Source: Desulfobulbaceae bacterium (GTDB lineage: Bacteria; Desulfobacterota; Desulfobulbia; Desulfobulbales; Desulfocapsaceae). Taken from it: a stretch of DNA of 64,000 bases. The stretch is taken from assembly GCA_019163335.1 (NCBI GenBank), contig JAFLKM010000002.1, forward strand, positions 1-64,000. Reading direction: 5' to 3'. How positions within the stretch are numbered: position 1 is the first letter of the stretch; each line of letters starts with the position of its first letter. A program made the translations under genes and the position numbers. Below the pieces are notes generated by a model. That model was not told the origin of the DNA, did no database searches, and saw nothing but the letters and a program-made list of their open reading frames with translations. Below, piece by piece: positions 53,901 to 62,665 of this stretch.

Positions 53901-54206
53901 GGCTTTATGGCCGGTGCGGGCATTGTGGTGCGTAACTCCATTATTCTGGTGGACTTCATCGAGTTGCGGATCAGTCATGGCCTGCCCCTGGCCGAGGCCG
54001 TGGTCGAGGCAGGGGCCATCCGTTTCCGGCCCATGCTGCTCACCGCCTTGGCGGTGGTGGTGGGGGCCTCGGTGATCCTGGCCGATCCCATCTTCCAGGG
54101 CCTTGCCATCTCGCTGATGTTTGGTGAGATCGCCTCGCTTTTGATCAGCCGCATGGCGGTTCCGGTATTGTATTTTATGCTGAAGAACGGGAAAAGTGCA
54201 GCATGA
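50970..54206 (+). CDS. RND-family efflux permease
   Basis: A 1078-residue inner-membrane proton-driven pump of the AcrB/HAE-1 superfamily. It has twelve expected helices in two halves, large periplasmic porter loops after TM1 and TM7, and the proton-relay Asp pair in [16 protein letters not shown] in TM4. Other recognisable blocks are [19 protein letters not shown] near the N-terminus and [19 protein letters not shown] in the second half. The ATGA overlap with the MFP gene couples their translation. Substrate is unknown; nothing in the neighbourhood points to metals or a particular drug. Confidence 0.95.
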   Translation: MSGYSLENPGFAGRLAAIFVNSRLTPVGILASLLLGLIAIVMLPREEEPQIKVPMIDVMVSMPGATPREVEERVSIPMEKLLYELPGVEYIYSTSMAGQSMLVVRFYVGEDFESSIVRLNQKLATNFDRIPHGVSTPLVKPHIIDDVPVLALTFHSDKYDHYTLRRMAAQVNDVIKSIHKVAETTLIGGTRRQVRVLFDPLLLAARNLTVAELVPRIQQANRQDYSGRLESLNQETLLQTGQFLSSAQEIGRLVVGVHAGHPIYLDEVAEILDGPEEPDNYVLFGTTDKPGTEAAVTLSIAKRPGANAVSVVQEVLAKVEGLKGSLIPADLEVKVTRDYGATAAEKSNELLLHMGIAVFGVAILILFFLGWRESTIVMLAIPSTLALTLLVFYLYGYTLNRITLFALIFSIGILVDDAIVVVENIVRHLRLPANRNRSLVDVGVEAVIEVGNPTILATLAVIAAILPMAFVGGLMGPYMRPIPIGSSAAMLFSLIIAFTVTPWAATHILKRKKTDEVSVADDTHAEDHAPDDFFTRLYHRIMDPLLASSSARLLFFVIIISLLLATCSMVYFGLVKVKMLPFDNKSEFQVILNMPEGSTLEQTSRVALEMAEAIRKDPAVVNYQIYAGTASPYNFNGLVRHYFMRSGPTVADIQVNLRPKHERDVQSHGIAVRIRPGVSAIAQKYGAAVAVAEVPPGPPVLQTLVAEIYGPSDADRVRMAEAVKGIFESTEGVVDVDWYREADRNRVVLTVDKEKAALHGISEEEITRTVQLAMAGMSIDLFHQPRDKEEIDLVLELPWPLRARVDGILNISLRSSMNQQAPLVPLRELVRVSETPVDQPIYRKNLKPVIYVTGDVAGTVESPVYAIFDMNKKLAALKGSDYGGHQEKVQIYNLNQPFNEMEPSMKWDGEWHITLEVFRDLGLAFAVVMILIYMLMIGWFKDYFTPLVVMAAIPFSLIGILPAHWGFGAFFTATSMIGFMAGAGIVVRNSIILVDFIELRISHGLPLAEAVVEAGAIRFRPMLLTALAVVVGASVILADPIFQGLAISLMFGEIASLLISRMAVPVLYFMLKNGKSAA

Positions 54207-54261
54207 GTAGAGTTGTAAAGCAGATGTTTTTGAGTGAGAAATTTTTAGTTTTAAATCTATT

Positions 54262-56556
54262 ATGAAATCCCAACAGCAGTACACCCTGATTGCCACCTGT
54301 GCCGCCGGTCTTGAAGATCTGGTGCATGAAGAGATTGCGTCCTTTGGCGGCAAAGAGATCGAGAGCGGCAAGGGAGTGATAACCTGGCAGGGTGATCTGG
54401 CCGGCGGCTACCGGGCCTGCCTGTGGTCCCGTTTTGCCTCCCGTATCCTGCTTCAGCTGGCAGCCTTTCCAGCCCCGGATGATACCGAGCTTTATCGTCA
54501 GTGCGGCGCCATCGACTGGCAGGAACACATGGAGAACAGTTCTACCTTTGCCATAAATTGCACCCTGAGCGATTCCGTTATTACTCACAACCAGTTTGCC
54601 GCCCTGCGGGTCAAAGACGCCCTGGTGGATCAGTTCCGGGAGCGCAGCGGTGAGCGTCCGTCGGTCCAGGTGGAGCGTCCGGATCTGCAGATTAATTTGC
54701 ACATCCATAGCGATCAGGCGATTCTTGCCCTTGATCTTTCCGGCGAGAGCCTGCACCGGCGGGGCTATCGGGTGGAAAGCGCCATTGCCCCCCTGAAGGA
54801 AAGTCTGGCGGCGGGGATTGTCGCCCTGGCTTGTCGATCCTGCGCCGTTTCTGGCGCCGGTGACACTGGACCATCCCCGGTCTGCGGATGGAATAACGCA
54901 ATCACCCCGGATACCATGCTGCTTGATCCCATGTGCGGTTCGGGCACTTTACTTATTGAGGCGGCTCTGATGGTTGGCGATTCCGCGCCTGGTCTGGGGC
55001 GGCGCTATTTTGGTTTTCTGGGCTGGAAGCAGCATGACGAGGATATCTGGCAGCAACTGGTGGACGAGGCTATCGCGCGGGAAGAAGCCGGGATGGATCG
55101 GCCCTGGCCCGTGATTCTTGGCTATGATGCCGATCCGGTGGTGGTGGCTGCCGCCCGCAAGAATATCGAACAGGCCGGGCTGACCGAGAAGATCCGGGTG
55201 AAACAGGGGCAGCTTGCCACCCTGAAGCGCCCGGCGGATAAAGGTTTTCTCATCTGCAATCCGCCCTATGGCGAGCGACTGGGAGAAGCGGAGGAGGCGG
55301 TTCAGCTTTACCGGGCTCTGGGCCGGGTGATGCGGGCGGAGTTTTCCGGCTGGCAGGTGGGATTTTTTATTGCCGCCCCGGACTTTGGTGACCGTTTCGG
55401 CCTGTCGTGGACGGCCAGTCACCGGCTTTACAATGGCCCCCTGGCCTGCCGCCTGTTCTGCGCGGAGATGGGGGAGGTGGAACCGGAGCCGCTGTTTCAG
55501 TGGCAGCTTGGCTTGCAGACCTTTGATGGTGAGGGTTCAGATTTTGCCAACCGTCTGGTCAAGAATTTGAAGAAGATGCTGAAATGGGCAGAGCGGGAGG
55601 ACATCACCTGTTTTCGCGTCTATGATCGTGATTTACCCGAGTATAATGTGACCATTGATCTCTACGGCAAGTGGGTTCATGTGCAGGAGTATGCGCCGCC
55701 GGCAACCATTGATCCGGATCTGGCGTCACAGCGGTTTTCACAGGCGCTGGCCAGTATTCGTGAGGTTCTGGGGGTGCGCCGGGACCGGATTTTCATCAAG
55801 ACCCGCAAGAAGCAGAAGGGAAAACAGCAGTATCAGAAGCAGGGCAGCCATAAAAAGATGCATGAGGTGCGGGAGGGCCAATGTTTTTTCCTGGTCAATT
55901 TCACCGATTATCTGGACACCGGACTGTTTCTTGACCATCGGATCACAAGAAGCCGTATCGGGCGGCTTGCTGCCGGCAAACGATTTCTCAATCTCTTTGG
56001 CTATACCGGAGCGGCCACCATTCACGCAGCCCGGGGCGGAGCGGTATCGACGACCACCGTTGACTTGTCCGCCACCTATCTCAGTTGGGCGAGGATGAAT
56101 CTGGCCTTAAACGGCTATGGCGGCCCGACACAAGTGACCATTCAGGAGGATTGTCTGCAATGGCTCGAAAACGGAGGCCGGTCACGGTCTGATCAGAAGA
56201 CAGGCGTCAAAGGACAAAAGACGGCCTTTTCTCAACACAGAGGCGAGGGTGAGAGGCAGGTCAGTCGCTATGACCTGATCTTTGTTGATCCCCCCACTTT
56301 TTCCAATACCAAAAAAGACAATCGGGTTTTTGATGTCCAGGAGGATCACGGCCGGCTTCTTGAGCTTGCCATGCACCTACTCGCCCCCGCTGGTCTGCTC
56401 ATCTTTTCCACCAATTTCCGCAAGTTTGTCCTTGATGAATCATTGGGACAGCGTTTTGCCGTGTGTGAAATCAGTCGAGAGACCATTCCCTTAGACTTTG
56501 AACGGAACAGTCGAGTCCATCGGTGCTGGGAGTTTCGGCACAAGGCGGTTGAGTAG
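54262..56556 (+). CDS. rlmL: Bifunctional 23S rRNA guanine methyltransferase RlmKL
   Basis: A 764-residue fusion. The N-terminal half has a THUMP domain (about 50-160) and a class I methyltransferase (RlmL, m2G2445) with MLLDPMCGSGTLLIEAA and the catalytic NPPYGERLG. The C-terminal half is RlmK (m7G2069) with FLNLFGYTGAATIHAARGG and DLIFVDPPTFSNTKKDNR. The fused architecture is typical of Gammaproteobacteria and some others. Between the RlmK SAM motif and the DPP motif there is a Lys/Gln/Gly-rich insertion (about residues 639-665). It follows the RND gene with a 55-bp gap and is followed by glk. Confidence 0.93.
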   Translation: MKSQQQYTLIATCAAGLEDLVHEEIASFGGKEIESGKGVITWQGDLAGGYRACLWSRFASRILLQLAAFPAPDDTELYRQCGAIDWQEHMENSSTFAINCTLSDSVITHNQFAALRVKDALVDQFRERSGERPSVQVERPDLQINLHIHSDQAILALDLSGESLHRRGYRVESAIAPLKESLAAGIVALACRSCAVSGAGDTGPSPVCGWNNAITPDTMLLDPMCGSGTLLIEAALMVGDSAPGLGRRYFGFLGWKQHDEDIWQQLVDEAIAREEAGMDRPWPVILGYDADPVVVAAARKNIEQAGLTEKIRVKQGQLATLKRPADKGFLICNPPYGERLGEAEEAVQLYRALGRVMRAEFSGWQVGFFIAAPDFGDRFGLSWTASHRLYNGPLACRLFCAEMGEVEPEPLFQWQLGLQTFDGEGSDFANRLVKNLKKMLKWAEREDITCFRVYDRDLPEYNVTIDLYGKWVHVQEYAPPATIDPDLASQRFSQALASIREVLGVRRDRIFIKTRKKQKGKQQYQKQGSHKKMHEVREGQCFFLVNFTDYLDTGLFLDHRITRSRIGRLAAGKRFLNLFGYTGAATIHAARGGAVSTTTVDLSATYLSWARMNLALNGYGGPTQVTIQEDCLQWLENGGRSRSDQKTGVKGQKTAFSQHRGEGERQVSRYDLIFVDPPTFSNTKKDNRVFDVQEDHGRLLELAMHLLAPAGLLIFSTNFRKFVLDESLGQRFAVCEISRETIPLDFERNSRVHRCWEFRHKAVE

Positions 56557-56590
56557 CCTTTCATTTGTGAGATCTTTTCGGTGAGCTGAT

Positions 56591-57595
56591 ATGACCCTTC
56601 TTCTGGCCGCAGATATCGGCGGCACCAAGAGTGTCCTGGCGATTTTTGACCTGACAGGTGACCTGCGGGCGGCACCGCTCTGTCAGGCGGTCTATGCCAA
56701 TCGTGATTTTTCCGGACTTGATGCATTGGCAACGTTTTTTCTCCAGCAGGCCGGAGTTAAGCCTGAATATGCCTGTCTGGCCGTCGCCGGGGTGGTGCGT
56801 CATGGCCGGGCCGCCATGACCAATCTGCCATGGGAGATGAGTGAATCGGAAATAGCGCGGCGTTTTGGCTTCAAAAGGGTCTGGCTGATCAACGACCTCA
56901 CCGCTGTCTGTGCCTCGGTACCCTTTTTGCAGGGTGATGATTATCTGGAGTTGCAAACGGGGGCACCTGAACCCGCCGGAGTACGAGCGGTGATTGCCCC
57001 GGGCACGGGACTGGGCGAGGGCTTTCTGGTGCAGGTCGGTGACCAGCTACTGGCGCGGGGGTCAGAGGGTGGGCATTGTGATTTCGCCCCCATCGATAGC
57101 ACCCAGAATGAACTGCTGGCCTGGGTGCGTCGCCGCTATCCCGGTGAGCCGATCAGCTACGAGATGCTTTGCTCCGGTATGGCGATTCCCCTGCTGTATG
57201 CCTTTTTCAAGGCGTCGGGGATGCCGGAATCCGCAGCCATCCGGGAGGCCTTAGAGGCTGTTGTAGACCAGACCCCGGTCATTGTCGGTGGAGCCATCGA
57301 CAGCCGCACCCCTTGTCCATTATGCACTAAGACCATGGACACCTTTCTTGCCATCCTTGGGGCCGAGGCCGGCAATCTGGCCCTGAAACTCTACAGCACC
57401 GGCGGTCTGTATATCGGTGGCGGCATCATGCCGCGCCTGGTCGGCCGTCTCTCCTTTGCCCCCCTGCTGGCCGCCTTCAACCACAAAGAGAAGATGGAGG
57501 CATTGATGCAAAGCATCCCGGTTCGCCTGATCACCCGAAAAGACGCGGCCCTGCTGGGCGCCGCCGGACATGGCAGGGGCAGGGTTCAGCAATAA
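56591..57595 (+). CDS. glk: Glucokinase
   Basis: An ROK-distinct, bacterial Glk-type ATP-dependent glucokinase of 334 residues. It begins LLLAADIGGTKSVLAIFDLT (phosphate loop DIGGTK) and has VWLINDLTAVCASVPFL, APGTGLGEGFLV, the sugar-contacting SEGGHCDFAPI and the C-terminal TGGLYIGGGIMPRLV. An insertion in the middle contains a CPLCTK pair. GGTGAGCTG precedes the ATG. It follows rlmKL with a 34-bp gap. The accessory island begins just downstream. Confidence 0.92.
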   Translation: MTLLLAADIGGTKSVLAIFDLTGDLRAAPLCQAVYANRDFSGLDALATFFLQQAGVKPEYACLAVAGVVRHGRAAMTNLPWEMSESEIARRFGFKRVWLINDLTAVCASVPFLQGDDYLELQTGAPEPAGVRAVIAPGTGLGEGFLVQVGDQLLARGSEGGHCDFAPIDSTQNELLAWVRRRYPGEPISYEMLCSGMAIPLLYAFFKASGMPESAAIREALEAVVDQTPVIVGGAIDSRTPCPLCTKTMDTFLAILGAEAGNLALKLYSTGGLYIGGGIMPRLVGRLSFAPLLAAFNHKEKMEALMQSIPVRLITRKDAALLGAAGHGRGRVQQ

Positions 57596-57770
57596 AAACT
57601 CCATAGCATCAATTTGTTACAAGATTGGCCTTGCCGCTACGGACAAAAATCAACCCCTGGCCAAAATCCCATCCTGCATTCAACCCATTAACCGGAACTC
57701 AAGGTTTGAGCTAAGTGTTAGCTTGTTTATTTTCAGTAAGTCCAACAAATAAATCTGTCCCCTTTTCCTC

Positions 57771-58421
57771 TTATTTCGTAGGAGTGTAACCTGCAGAAAG
57801 TAATCTTCTTTTTATATAATCAACGGTCCATGTTTGACCTGTTATTTCGCTTTTTGCTTGTAAAGAGTTGAATTCTTTAATCGTGACCTTCTCTTTCTTT
57901 AAAGAGTACAGAGCTTCAAATAAATAATTTATTTCAATTTTTTTCTTATTAAAAAAATTCTGTTTGTCAGCCTTGTCCAGGTAATCAAGAGCATCAGCTG
58001 TTTTTAACACAATTTTCATCTTCCATCTCAATTCTTCAAAATTACTAAAAAGGTAGCTTCTGCCCATATTCTCCAATGCGTTAAGCAGCGCTATGATTTT
58101 ATTTGCATATTTTTTCCTCAAAGACTTGTTCGGCTGAACTTCAACTTTTGGAACAAGGCTAATAATTTCATTGTACATATTTGCACTACGGTTCGACTCC
58201 TTAATTTCTTCAATCTTTTTTAGTTTTATATCTCTTGATACGTAGTCAGCTAACAATAAAAATATTTTAAAAGGCAAAACTACAAATAGCTGAAAAGGCA
58301 AAACAATAGAAAGATAAATTATGCCTCGAAACGCTGTGAAGTTACTCATCTGGTTGGCATAGTCTGATTTACCAAACATACCGTACCAGATATTCCAATC
58401 ACTAATTTTGTGTAGCCTCAT
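57771..58421 (-). CDS. Hypothetical membrane-anchored protein, AT-rich
   Basis: A 216-residue protein of unrecognised family. One long hydrophobic stretch (about residues 32-60, IIYLSIVLPFQLFVVLPFKI and on) suggests a single membrane hairpin or two short helices, followed by a soluble, Lys/Glu/Asn-rich helical domain. AAGGGATAGG precedes the ATG, supporting that it is real. Its codon use and base composition are much more AT-rich than the flanking glk and rubrerythrin genes, a sign of horizontal acquisition. It is upstream of no recognised partner; the next gene on the strand is another orphan. Confidence 0.65.
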   Translation of the reverse strand: MRLHKISDWNIWYGMFGKSDYANQMSNFTAFRGIIYLSIVLPFQLFVVLPFKIFLLLADYVSRDIKLKKIEEIKESNRSANMYNEIISLVPKVEVQPNKSLRKKYANKIIALLNALENMGRSYLFSNFEELRWKMKIVLKTADALDYLDKADKQNFFNKKKIEINYLFEALYSLKKEKVTIKEFNSLQAKSEITGQTWTVDYIKRRLLSAGYTPTK

Positions 58422-58483
58422 TTTTACCTATCCCTTGATATCATCTAATATTGTATGTGGTAGAGAAGTAAGCTCGTTTTAAC

Positions 58484-59008
58484 TTATATTAAAATGCCCA
58501 AAGCCCCTCCTTGACAATTCGGGCATTTACGCTGAAAGATATCAGTGCCATTGGCCCAATATCTATGCTGGCATTCAAGGCATTCGAGCTCATAAGCACG
58601 GGAGTTGTGGTCGGTTCCTGCGTCCCCACAATGACCATGATTCTTTTGATTGTTTTTATTCACATATCCTATCTTGGTCGTTTTGGCAGCGCCATCTACA
58701 TAACGAGATGCTTTTTTAAAGAGCCGCCTATCTTGTAATACTTTCACGTTCTGAGCATCCAATTGAAATCCTCGACTTTCCATAATTTGTCTCACCATGT
58801 GTCCAATCAATTGTTTGACACGATCCACGCGAACATCATCACCAAATTTCTCAACTAATTCTCTTGCAACAGCTTCCACCGCTGGTTTACCCAAGTCTAT
58901 GGCTGTTTCCATCCTAATAATGTTGTCTTGTTGATTTAGGAAGTTCCATAAATCTTTACCGAGCGTGAGACATGCAAGATCAGAAAATTTGCCAGGATAG
59001 TATTCCAT
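58484..59008 (-). CDS. Hypothetical protein with C-terminal zinc ribbon
   Basis: A 174-residue protein with no recognised family. The last about 45 residues have Cys and His arranged as a possible zinc ribbon: HCGDAGTDHNSRAYELECLE, then CQHRYWANGTDIFQRKCPNC. The N-terminal part is mostly helical, with AVEAVARELVEKFGDDVRVD and VKQLIGHMVRQIMESRGFQL. Such tails occur in phage and defence-island proteins, but no function is claimed. AAAAGGAGAAAAA precedes the ATG, a strong ribosome binding site. It sits in the same AT-rich island as the previous orphan gene. Confidence 0.65.
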   Translation of the reverse strand: MEYYPGKFSDLACLTLGKDLWNFLNQQDNIIRMETAIDLGKPAVEAVARELVEKFGDDVRVDRVKQLIGHMVRQIMESRGFQLDAQNVKVLQDRRLFKKASRYVDGAAKTTKIGYVNKNNQKNHGHCGDAGTDHNSRAYELECLECQHRYWANGTDIFQRKCPNCQGGALGILI

Positions 59009-59078
59009 TTTTTCTCCTTTTAGTTTTAATTTAATACCAGCCCCATAGACACTATATATACCGCACAGGTTGCCGTGT

Positions 59079-59120
59079 CAAGGTTTAATACCGGTCTTAA
59101 AAGACCGGTATTAAACCTTG
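59079..59120. repeat. Perfect 20-bp inverted repeat with 2-bp spacer
   Basis: CAAGGTTTAATACCGGTCTT (59079-59098) and its exact reverse complement (59101-59120) are separated by AA, upstream of the zinc-ribbon gene. The shape fits a palindromic dispersed element or a terminator; no other copy was seen in this window. Confidence 0.8.
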
Positions 59121-59292
59121 AAAGCCAAGAAGACGAGTCGGGGTAGACAAAAGTAAAAGGAGGGTCAGAAAGGTACGTGGTCTGCCATGGAATTTGGAAA
59201 AAAGGGTCGGATCTATTTTTGACAAAGCAAACGGCAAAGCTGAACAAGTAAGGTTGCCCATATCCACACTTCTGGTTTCTTTCCTCTGAGAA

Positions 59293-60459
59293 TTACAGAG
59301 TTGCTAAACGTGTCAGTTCGCTCCACGGGACGATAGTGATATTCCCGTTGGCATGACCCGTTGTGCCGCCATACACCAGCCATGCCGGGCGATTTGGGGC
59401 TCCGGAGATTTCACACCACTTTCGTATTGAAGTCATAAAATCGGGGGCAACCGTCTGGCCGGATTTTATCTCGACCGGTTTCAGGCTGCTGCCATCATCC
59501 AATACGAGATCCACCTCTAGCCCTTTACTGTCACGCCAGAAGTAGAGGTCGGCCTGTTGCCCCTTGTTGAACCTTCCTTTCAGAAACTCCGTCACCACCA
59601 GATTCTCAAACAGCGCCCCACGCTGGGCATGGAATGTCAGTTGCTCCTGTTCCCGAATTCCCAGCAGCCATGCGGCCAGGCCGGTATCAAGAAAATAGAG
59701 CTTGGGAGTTTTGACCATCCGCTTGTTGAAATTGCTGAAGTGAGGGCGCAGCAGAAAGATAATGTAGCTCGCCTCCAGTACCGAGATCCAGGCCGCCGCT
59801 GTGTTGTGCGTAATGCCGCAATCCGAGGCCAGAGAGGAGAGATTGAGGAGTTGTCCGGTGCGGGCCGCGCACATCCTGATGAATCTCTGGAAGGCGGAAA
59901 GGTCACGAATATTGATGAGCTGGCGCACATCGCGTTCGATGTAGGTATTGACGTAGGCTGGAAACCAGTCCGCCGGGGCCAGATCACGATCGTAGAGGGG
60001 TGGGTACATCCCATAGAACATGAGCCGGTTGAGAGCATCCGGCAGCTTGTCAGCAGATTTCAGTTCGTCCATGGCAAAGGGGAGCAGTTGGATCATCCCC
60101 GCCCGACCAGCCAGAGACTGGGTTATTCCCGACATGAGGCCGAATTGCTGTGAGCCGGTCAGGACATATTTCCCCGGAACCAAGTGATCATCCACAAAAG
60201 ATTGCAGGTAGGAGAATATCTGCGTCGAACGTTGTGCCTCGTCGAGAATCAGCCCGTCAGGATAACCGGCAAGGAGTCCACGTGGGTCGCTTTCGGCCAG
60301 CATCCTGGTATCCGGGTCCTCCAGGGTCAGGTACGGTTTGTCGGGGAATGCGCTTCTGGCAAGAGTCGTCTAGCCCGATTGGCGTGGACCGGTGATGGCA
60401 ATTACCGGAAACCCCCTGGCAAGGCGCGTGATGGTATCGTAAGCGGTTCGTTTGGTCAT
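59293..60459 (-). pseudogene. AAA ATPase with DUF4143, stop codon at the Walker A lysine
   Basis: An ATPase of the type that carries an N-terminal AAA domain and a C-terminal DUF4143 nuclease-like domain, commonly found in accessory islands. Reading from ATG at 60459 the frame gives MTKRTAYDTITRLARG, then PVIAITGPRQSG followed by TAG (60370-60372, codon 30) and TTLARSAFPDKPYL, so the Lys codon of the P-loop GPRQSGKT has become a stop. The rest is intact to 59293, with LILDEAQRSTQIFSYL as Walker B and LYFWRDSKGLEVDLVLDDG as the DUF4143 core. The downstream part can start at 60303 but would lack the P-loop. Pseudogene is the simplest reading; a sequencing error at the one base cannot be excluded. 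Confidence 0.8.
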
Positions 60460-60690
60460 GAAATGATCTTGGCAGGATTGTACAATTTGTCAATTGTATT
60501 TACAGATTGTACAAGAAGCTGGCAGGCTGACCTGACTTACAGCATATGGACTGTCCGGTTTTACCATGGGAATTTAAAAAAAACGGGACAAACAAAAAAA
60601 CGGCAGTAATATTGTCTGGAGTTTGAATTCACTTCATTCCATCCTGTCTTGCGAGACAGCACATTACAACCATTTTAAAAGGAGAACGGT

Positions 60691-61191
60691 ATGCCATCAA
60701 CCACAGAAAATCTTTTAGACGCCTTTGCCGGTGAGAGCCAGGCCAACCAGAAATACCGCGCCTTTGCCAAAAAGGCGGAGAAAGAGGGGTTTGCCAATGT
60801 CGCCAAACTCTTCCGCACCACCGCTGAGGCCGAGCGCATTCACGCCGAGGGGCATCTCAAGGCCCTGGACAAGATCAGTTCCACGGCTGAGAATCTGCAA
60901 GAGGCCATTGCCGGGGAAACCCATGAGTTTCAGGGAATGTACCCGCCTATGGTGACCCAGGCCGAGGAGGAAGGCCATAAGGCCAAGGTGATGTTCAAGT
61001 TTGCAGTCAAGGCCGAGGCAGTTCATGCCGCCCTCTACAGCAAGGCCCTGGAGGCTGTCCAGAAAGGAGTCGATCTGGATGTGACCGACTTCTATCTCTG
61101 CCCGGTGTGCGGGTATATCGAGTTTGGTGCGCCCCCGGAAAAATGCCCGATCTGTGGGGCGAAAAGCCATATCTTTGAACAGGTTGGCTGA
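60691..61191 (+). CDS. rbr: Rubrerythrin
   Basis: A non-heme di-iron peroxidase that protects anaerobes from hydrogen peroxide. The 166 residues have the ferritin-like four-helix domain with iron ligands (FAGESQANQKY, FRTTAEAERIHAEGH, AIAGETHEFQGMYP, AVKAEAVHAALYS) and a C-terminal rubredoxin-like domain with YLCPVCGYIEFG and CPICGAKSHIFE. AAAAGGAGAAC precedes the ATG. It is followed by a flavin disulfide reductase 7 bp later, a likely operon partner that may supply electrons. Confidence 0.95.
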   Translation: MPSTTENLLDAFAGESQANQKYRAFAKKAEKEGFANVAKLFRTTAEAERIHAEGHLKALDKISSTAENLQEAIAGETHEFQGMYPPMVTQAEEEGHKAKVMFKFAVKAEAVHAALYSKALEAVQKGVDLDVTDFYLCPVCGYIEFGAPPEKCPICGAKSHIFEQVG

Positions 61192-61198
61192 CAGGTAA

Positions 61199-62659
61199 AT
61201 GGCGACCTATGAATATGATCTGGGGGTGATCGGCGGGGGAGCGGCGGGGTTGACCGTGGCATCCGGGGCGGCGCAACTGGGGGCCAGAACCCTGCTCGTT
61301 GAAAAGGAGCCCTCCTTAGGCGGTGACTGCCTGCACTTTGGCTGTGTACCGTCCAAGACCTTGATTCACTCCGCCAGGCTCTATCACAGCCTGAAGAGCT
61401 GTGCGGATTTCGGCCTGCCCGTGGTGGAGAGAAGACCGGTTGATTTCAGCCGGATCGCCGATCGCATCAAGTCGGTGATCGCGACCATCCAGGAGCATGA
61501 TTCGGTGCAACGGTTCTGCCGTCTGGGGGTGGATGTCCGGTTCGGTCTTCCCCGTTTTGTTGATGAACATCAGATTGACTTGGATGGTAAACGCATCTCC
61601 GCCAGATCCTGGGTCATTGCCACCGGTTCTTCTTCAACCCCACCGTATGGCGCCGCCCTGGCCAATCTTTCCTATCTTACCAACAAAGAAATCTTCTCCC
61701 TGGATCGTCTGCCCGCTTCCCTGGTTGTCCTCGGGGCCGGGCCCATTGCCGTTGAGATGGCCCAGGCTTTTTGCCGGCTTGGTTCGCAGGTGACGGTGAT
61801 TCAGCGTTCCGGTCAAATCCTGAGTAAAGAGGATCAGGATCTGGCCGATGCGGTGATGGCCGCCATGGAGGCGGAAGGGGTACGATTTTTGCTCAATGCC
61901 GCTGTGACTGGAGTCCGAAAAAAGGACCGCGGTCAGGAGCTGGTGGTGGCCACCGGCGCTGGTGAGGAAATCGTGCCGGCCGAGCAGGTCTTGGTGGCCC
62001 AGGGCCGCAGTCCCAATATCGAGGGGCTGGGGCTTACGGAAATCGGGGTTGCCCATACCGCCGCCGGGATTACGGTGGACAACCGGATGCGTACCAGTCA
62101 TGGGCATATTTATGCCCCGGGCGATGTGAACGGTCGCTTTCAGTTTACCCATGCCGCCGGTCATGAGGGCGGGGTGGTGGTTGCCAATGCGGTTTTCCGT
62201 TTGCCGCGCAAGGTCAATACCCGTTGGATGCCCTGGTGTACCTACTGCGATCCGGAGCTGGCCTCCATCGGCATGAACGAGAAGCGGGCCAAAGAGGCCG
62301 GGATAGCTTATAGCGTGTGGACGGAAGAGTTTGCGGTCAATGACCGGGCCATTAGCCAAGGTGAGGGGCGGGGCAAGTTGAAACTGCTCCTTGATGGGAA
62401 TGAAAATCCCCTTGGGGTGCAGATCCTGGGGCCTTCGGCGGGTGAGATTCTGGGGGAATGGGTGGCGGTGCTGAACAGCGGGATGAAGCTGTCCGCTCTG
62501 GCCGGCGCTATCCACCCCTATCCCACCTTGAGCGAGATCAACAAGCGGGTGGCGGGTTCGTATCTCTCCCCCAAGATCTTTTCGTCCACGGTGCGCAAAG
62601 GGCTCAAACTGATCTTTCAGTTAAAGGGGGCTGTCGACAACCCCTGTTCGAGGATTTGA
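61199..62659 (+). CDS. FAD-dependent pyridine nucleotide-disulphide oxidoreductase
   Basis: A 486-residue flavoenzyme of the mercuric reductase / dihydrolipoamide dehydrogenase group. It has the FAD motif GVIGGGAAGLTVASG, the redox-active pair in GGDCLHFGCVPSKTL, the NAD(P)H motif VLGAGPIAVEMAQAF, the second FAD motif IYAPGDVNG and a C-terminal HPYPTLSEINKRV at the dimer active site. It has no N-terminal heavy-metal domain, and no mer or pyruvate dehydrogenase genes are adjacent, so neither role is assigned. Position directly after rubrerythrin makes a disulfide or peroxide-related redox role plausible. Confidence 0.85.
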   Translation: MATYEYDLGVIGGGAAGLTVASGAAQLGARTLLVEKEPSLGGDCLHFGCVPSKTLIHSARLYHSLKSCADFGLPVVERRPVDFSRIADRIKSVIATIQEHDSVQRFCRLGVDVRFGLPRFVDEHQIDLDGKRISARSWVIATGSSSTPPYGAALANLSYLTNKEIFSLDRLPASLVVLGAGPIAVEMAQAFCRLGSQVTVIQRSGQILSKEDQDLADAVMAAMEAEGVRFLLNAAVTGVRKKDRGQELVVATGAGEEIVPAEQVLVAQGRSPNIEGLGLTEIGVAHTAAGITVDNRMRTSHGHIYAPGDVNGRFQFTHAAGHEGGVVVANAVFRLPRKVNTRWMPWCTYCDPELASIGMNEKRAKEAGIAYSVWTEEFAVNDRAISQGEGRGKLKLLLDGNENPLGVQILGPSAGEILGEWVAVLNSGMKLSALAGAIHPYPTLSEINKRVAGSYLSPKIFSSTVRKGLKLIFQLKGAVDNPCSRI

Positions 62660-62665
62660 ACCGGA

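Noticed and set aside
60370-60372. Pyrrolysine decoding of the TAG in the AAA ATPase
   Set aside because: Pyrrolysine is known mainly in methylamine methyltransferases; a Walker A lysine changed from AAG to TAG by one base is more simply a nonsense mutation, and no pyl genes are in view.
61199-62659. Calling the flavin reductase mercuric reductase
   Set aside because: No heavy-metal-associated domain, C-terminal Cys pair or mer genes are visible; the CxxxxC core alone is shared by several enzymes.
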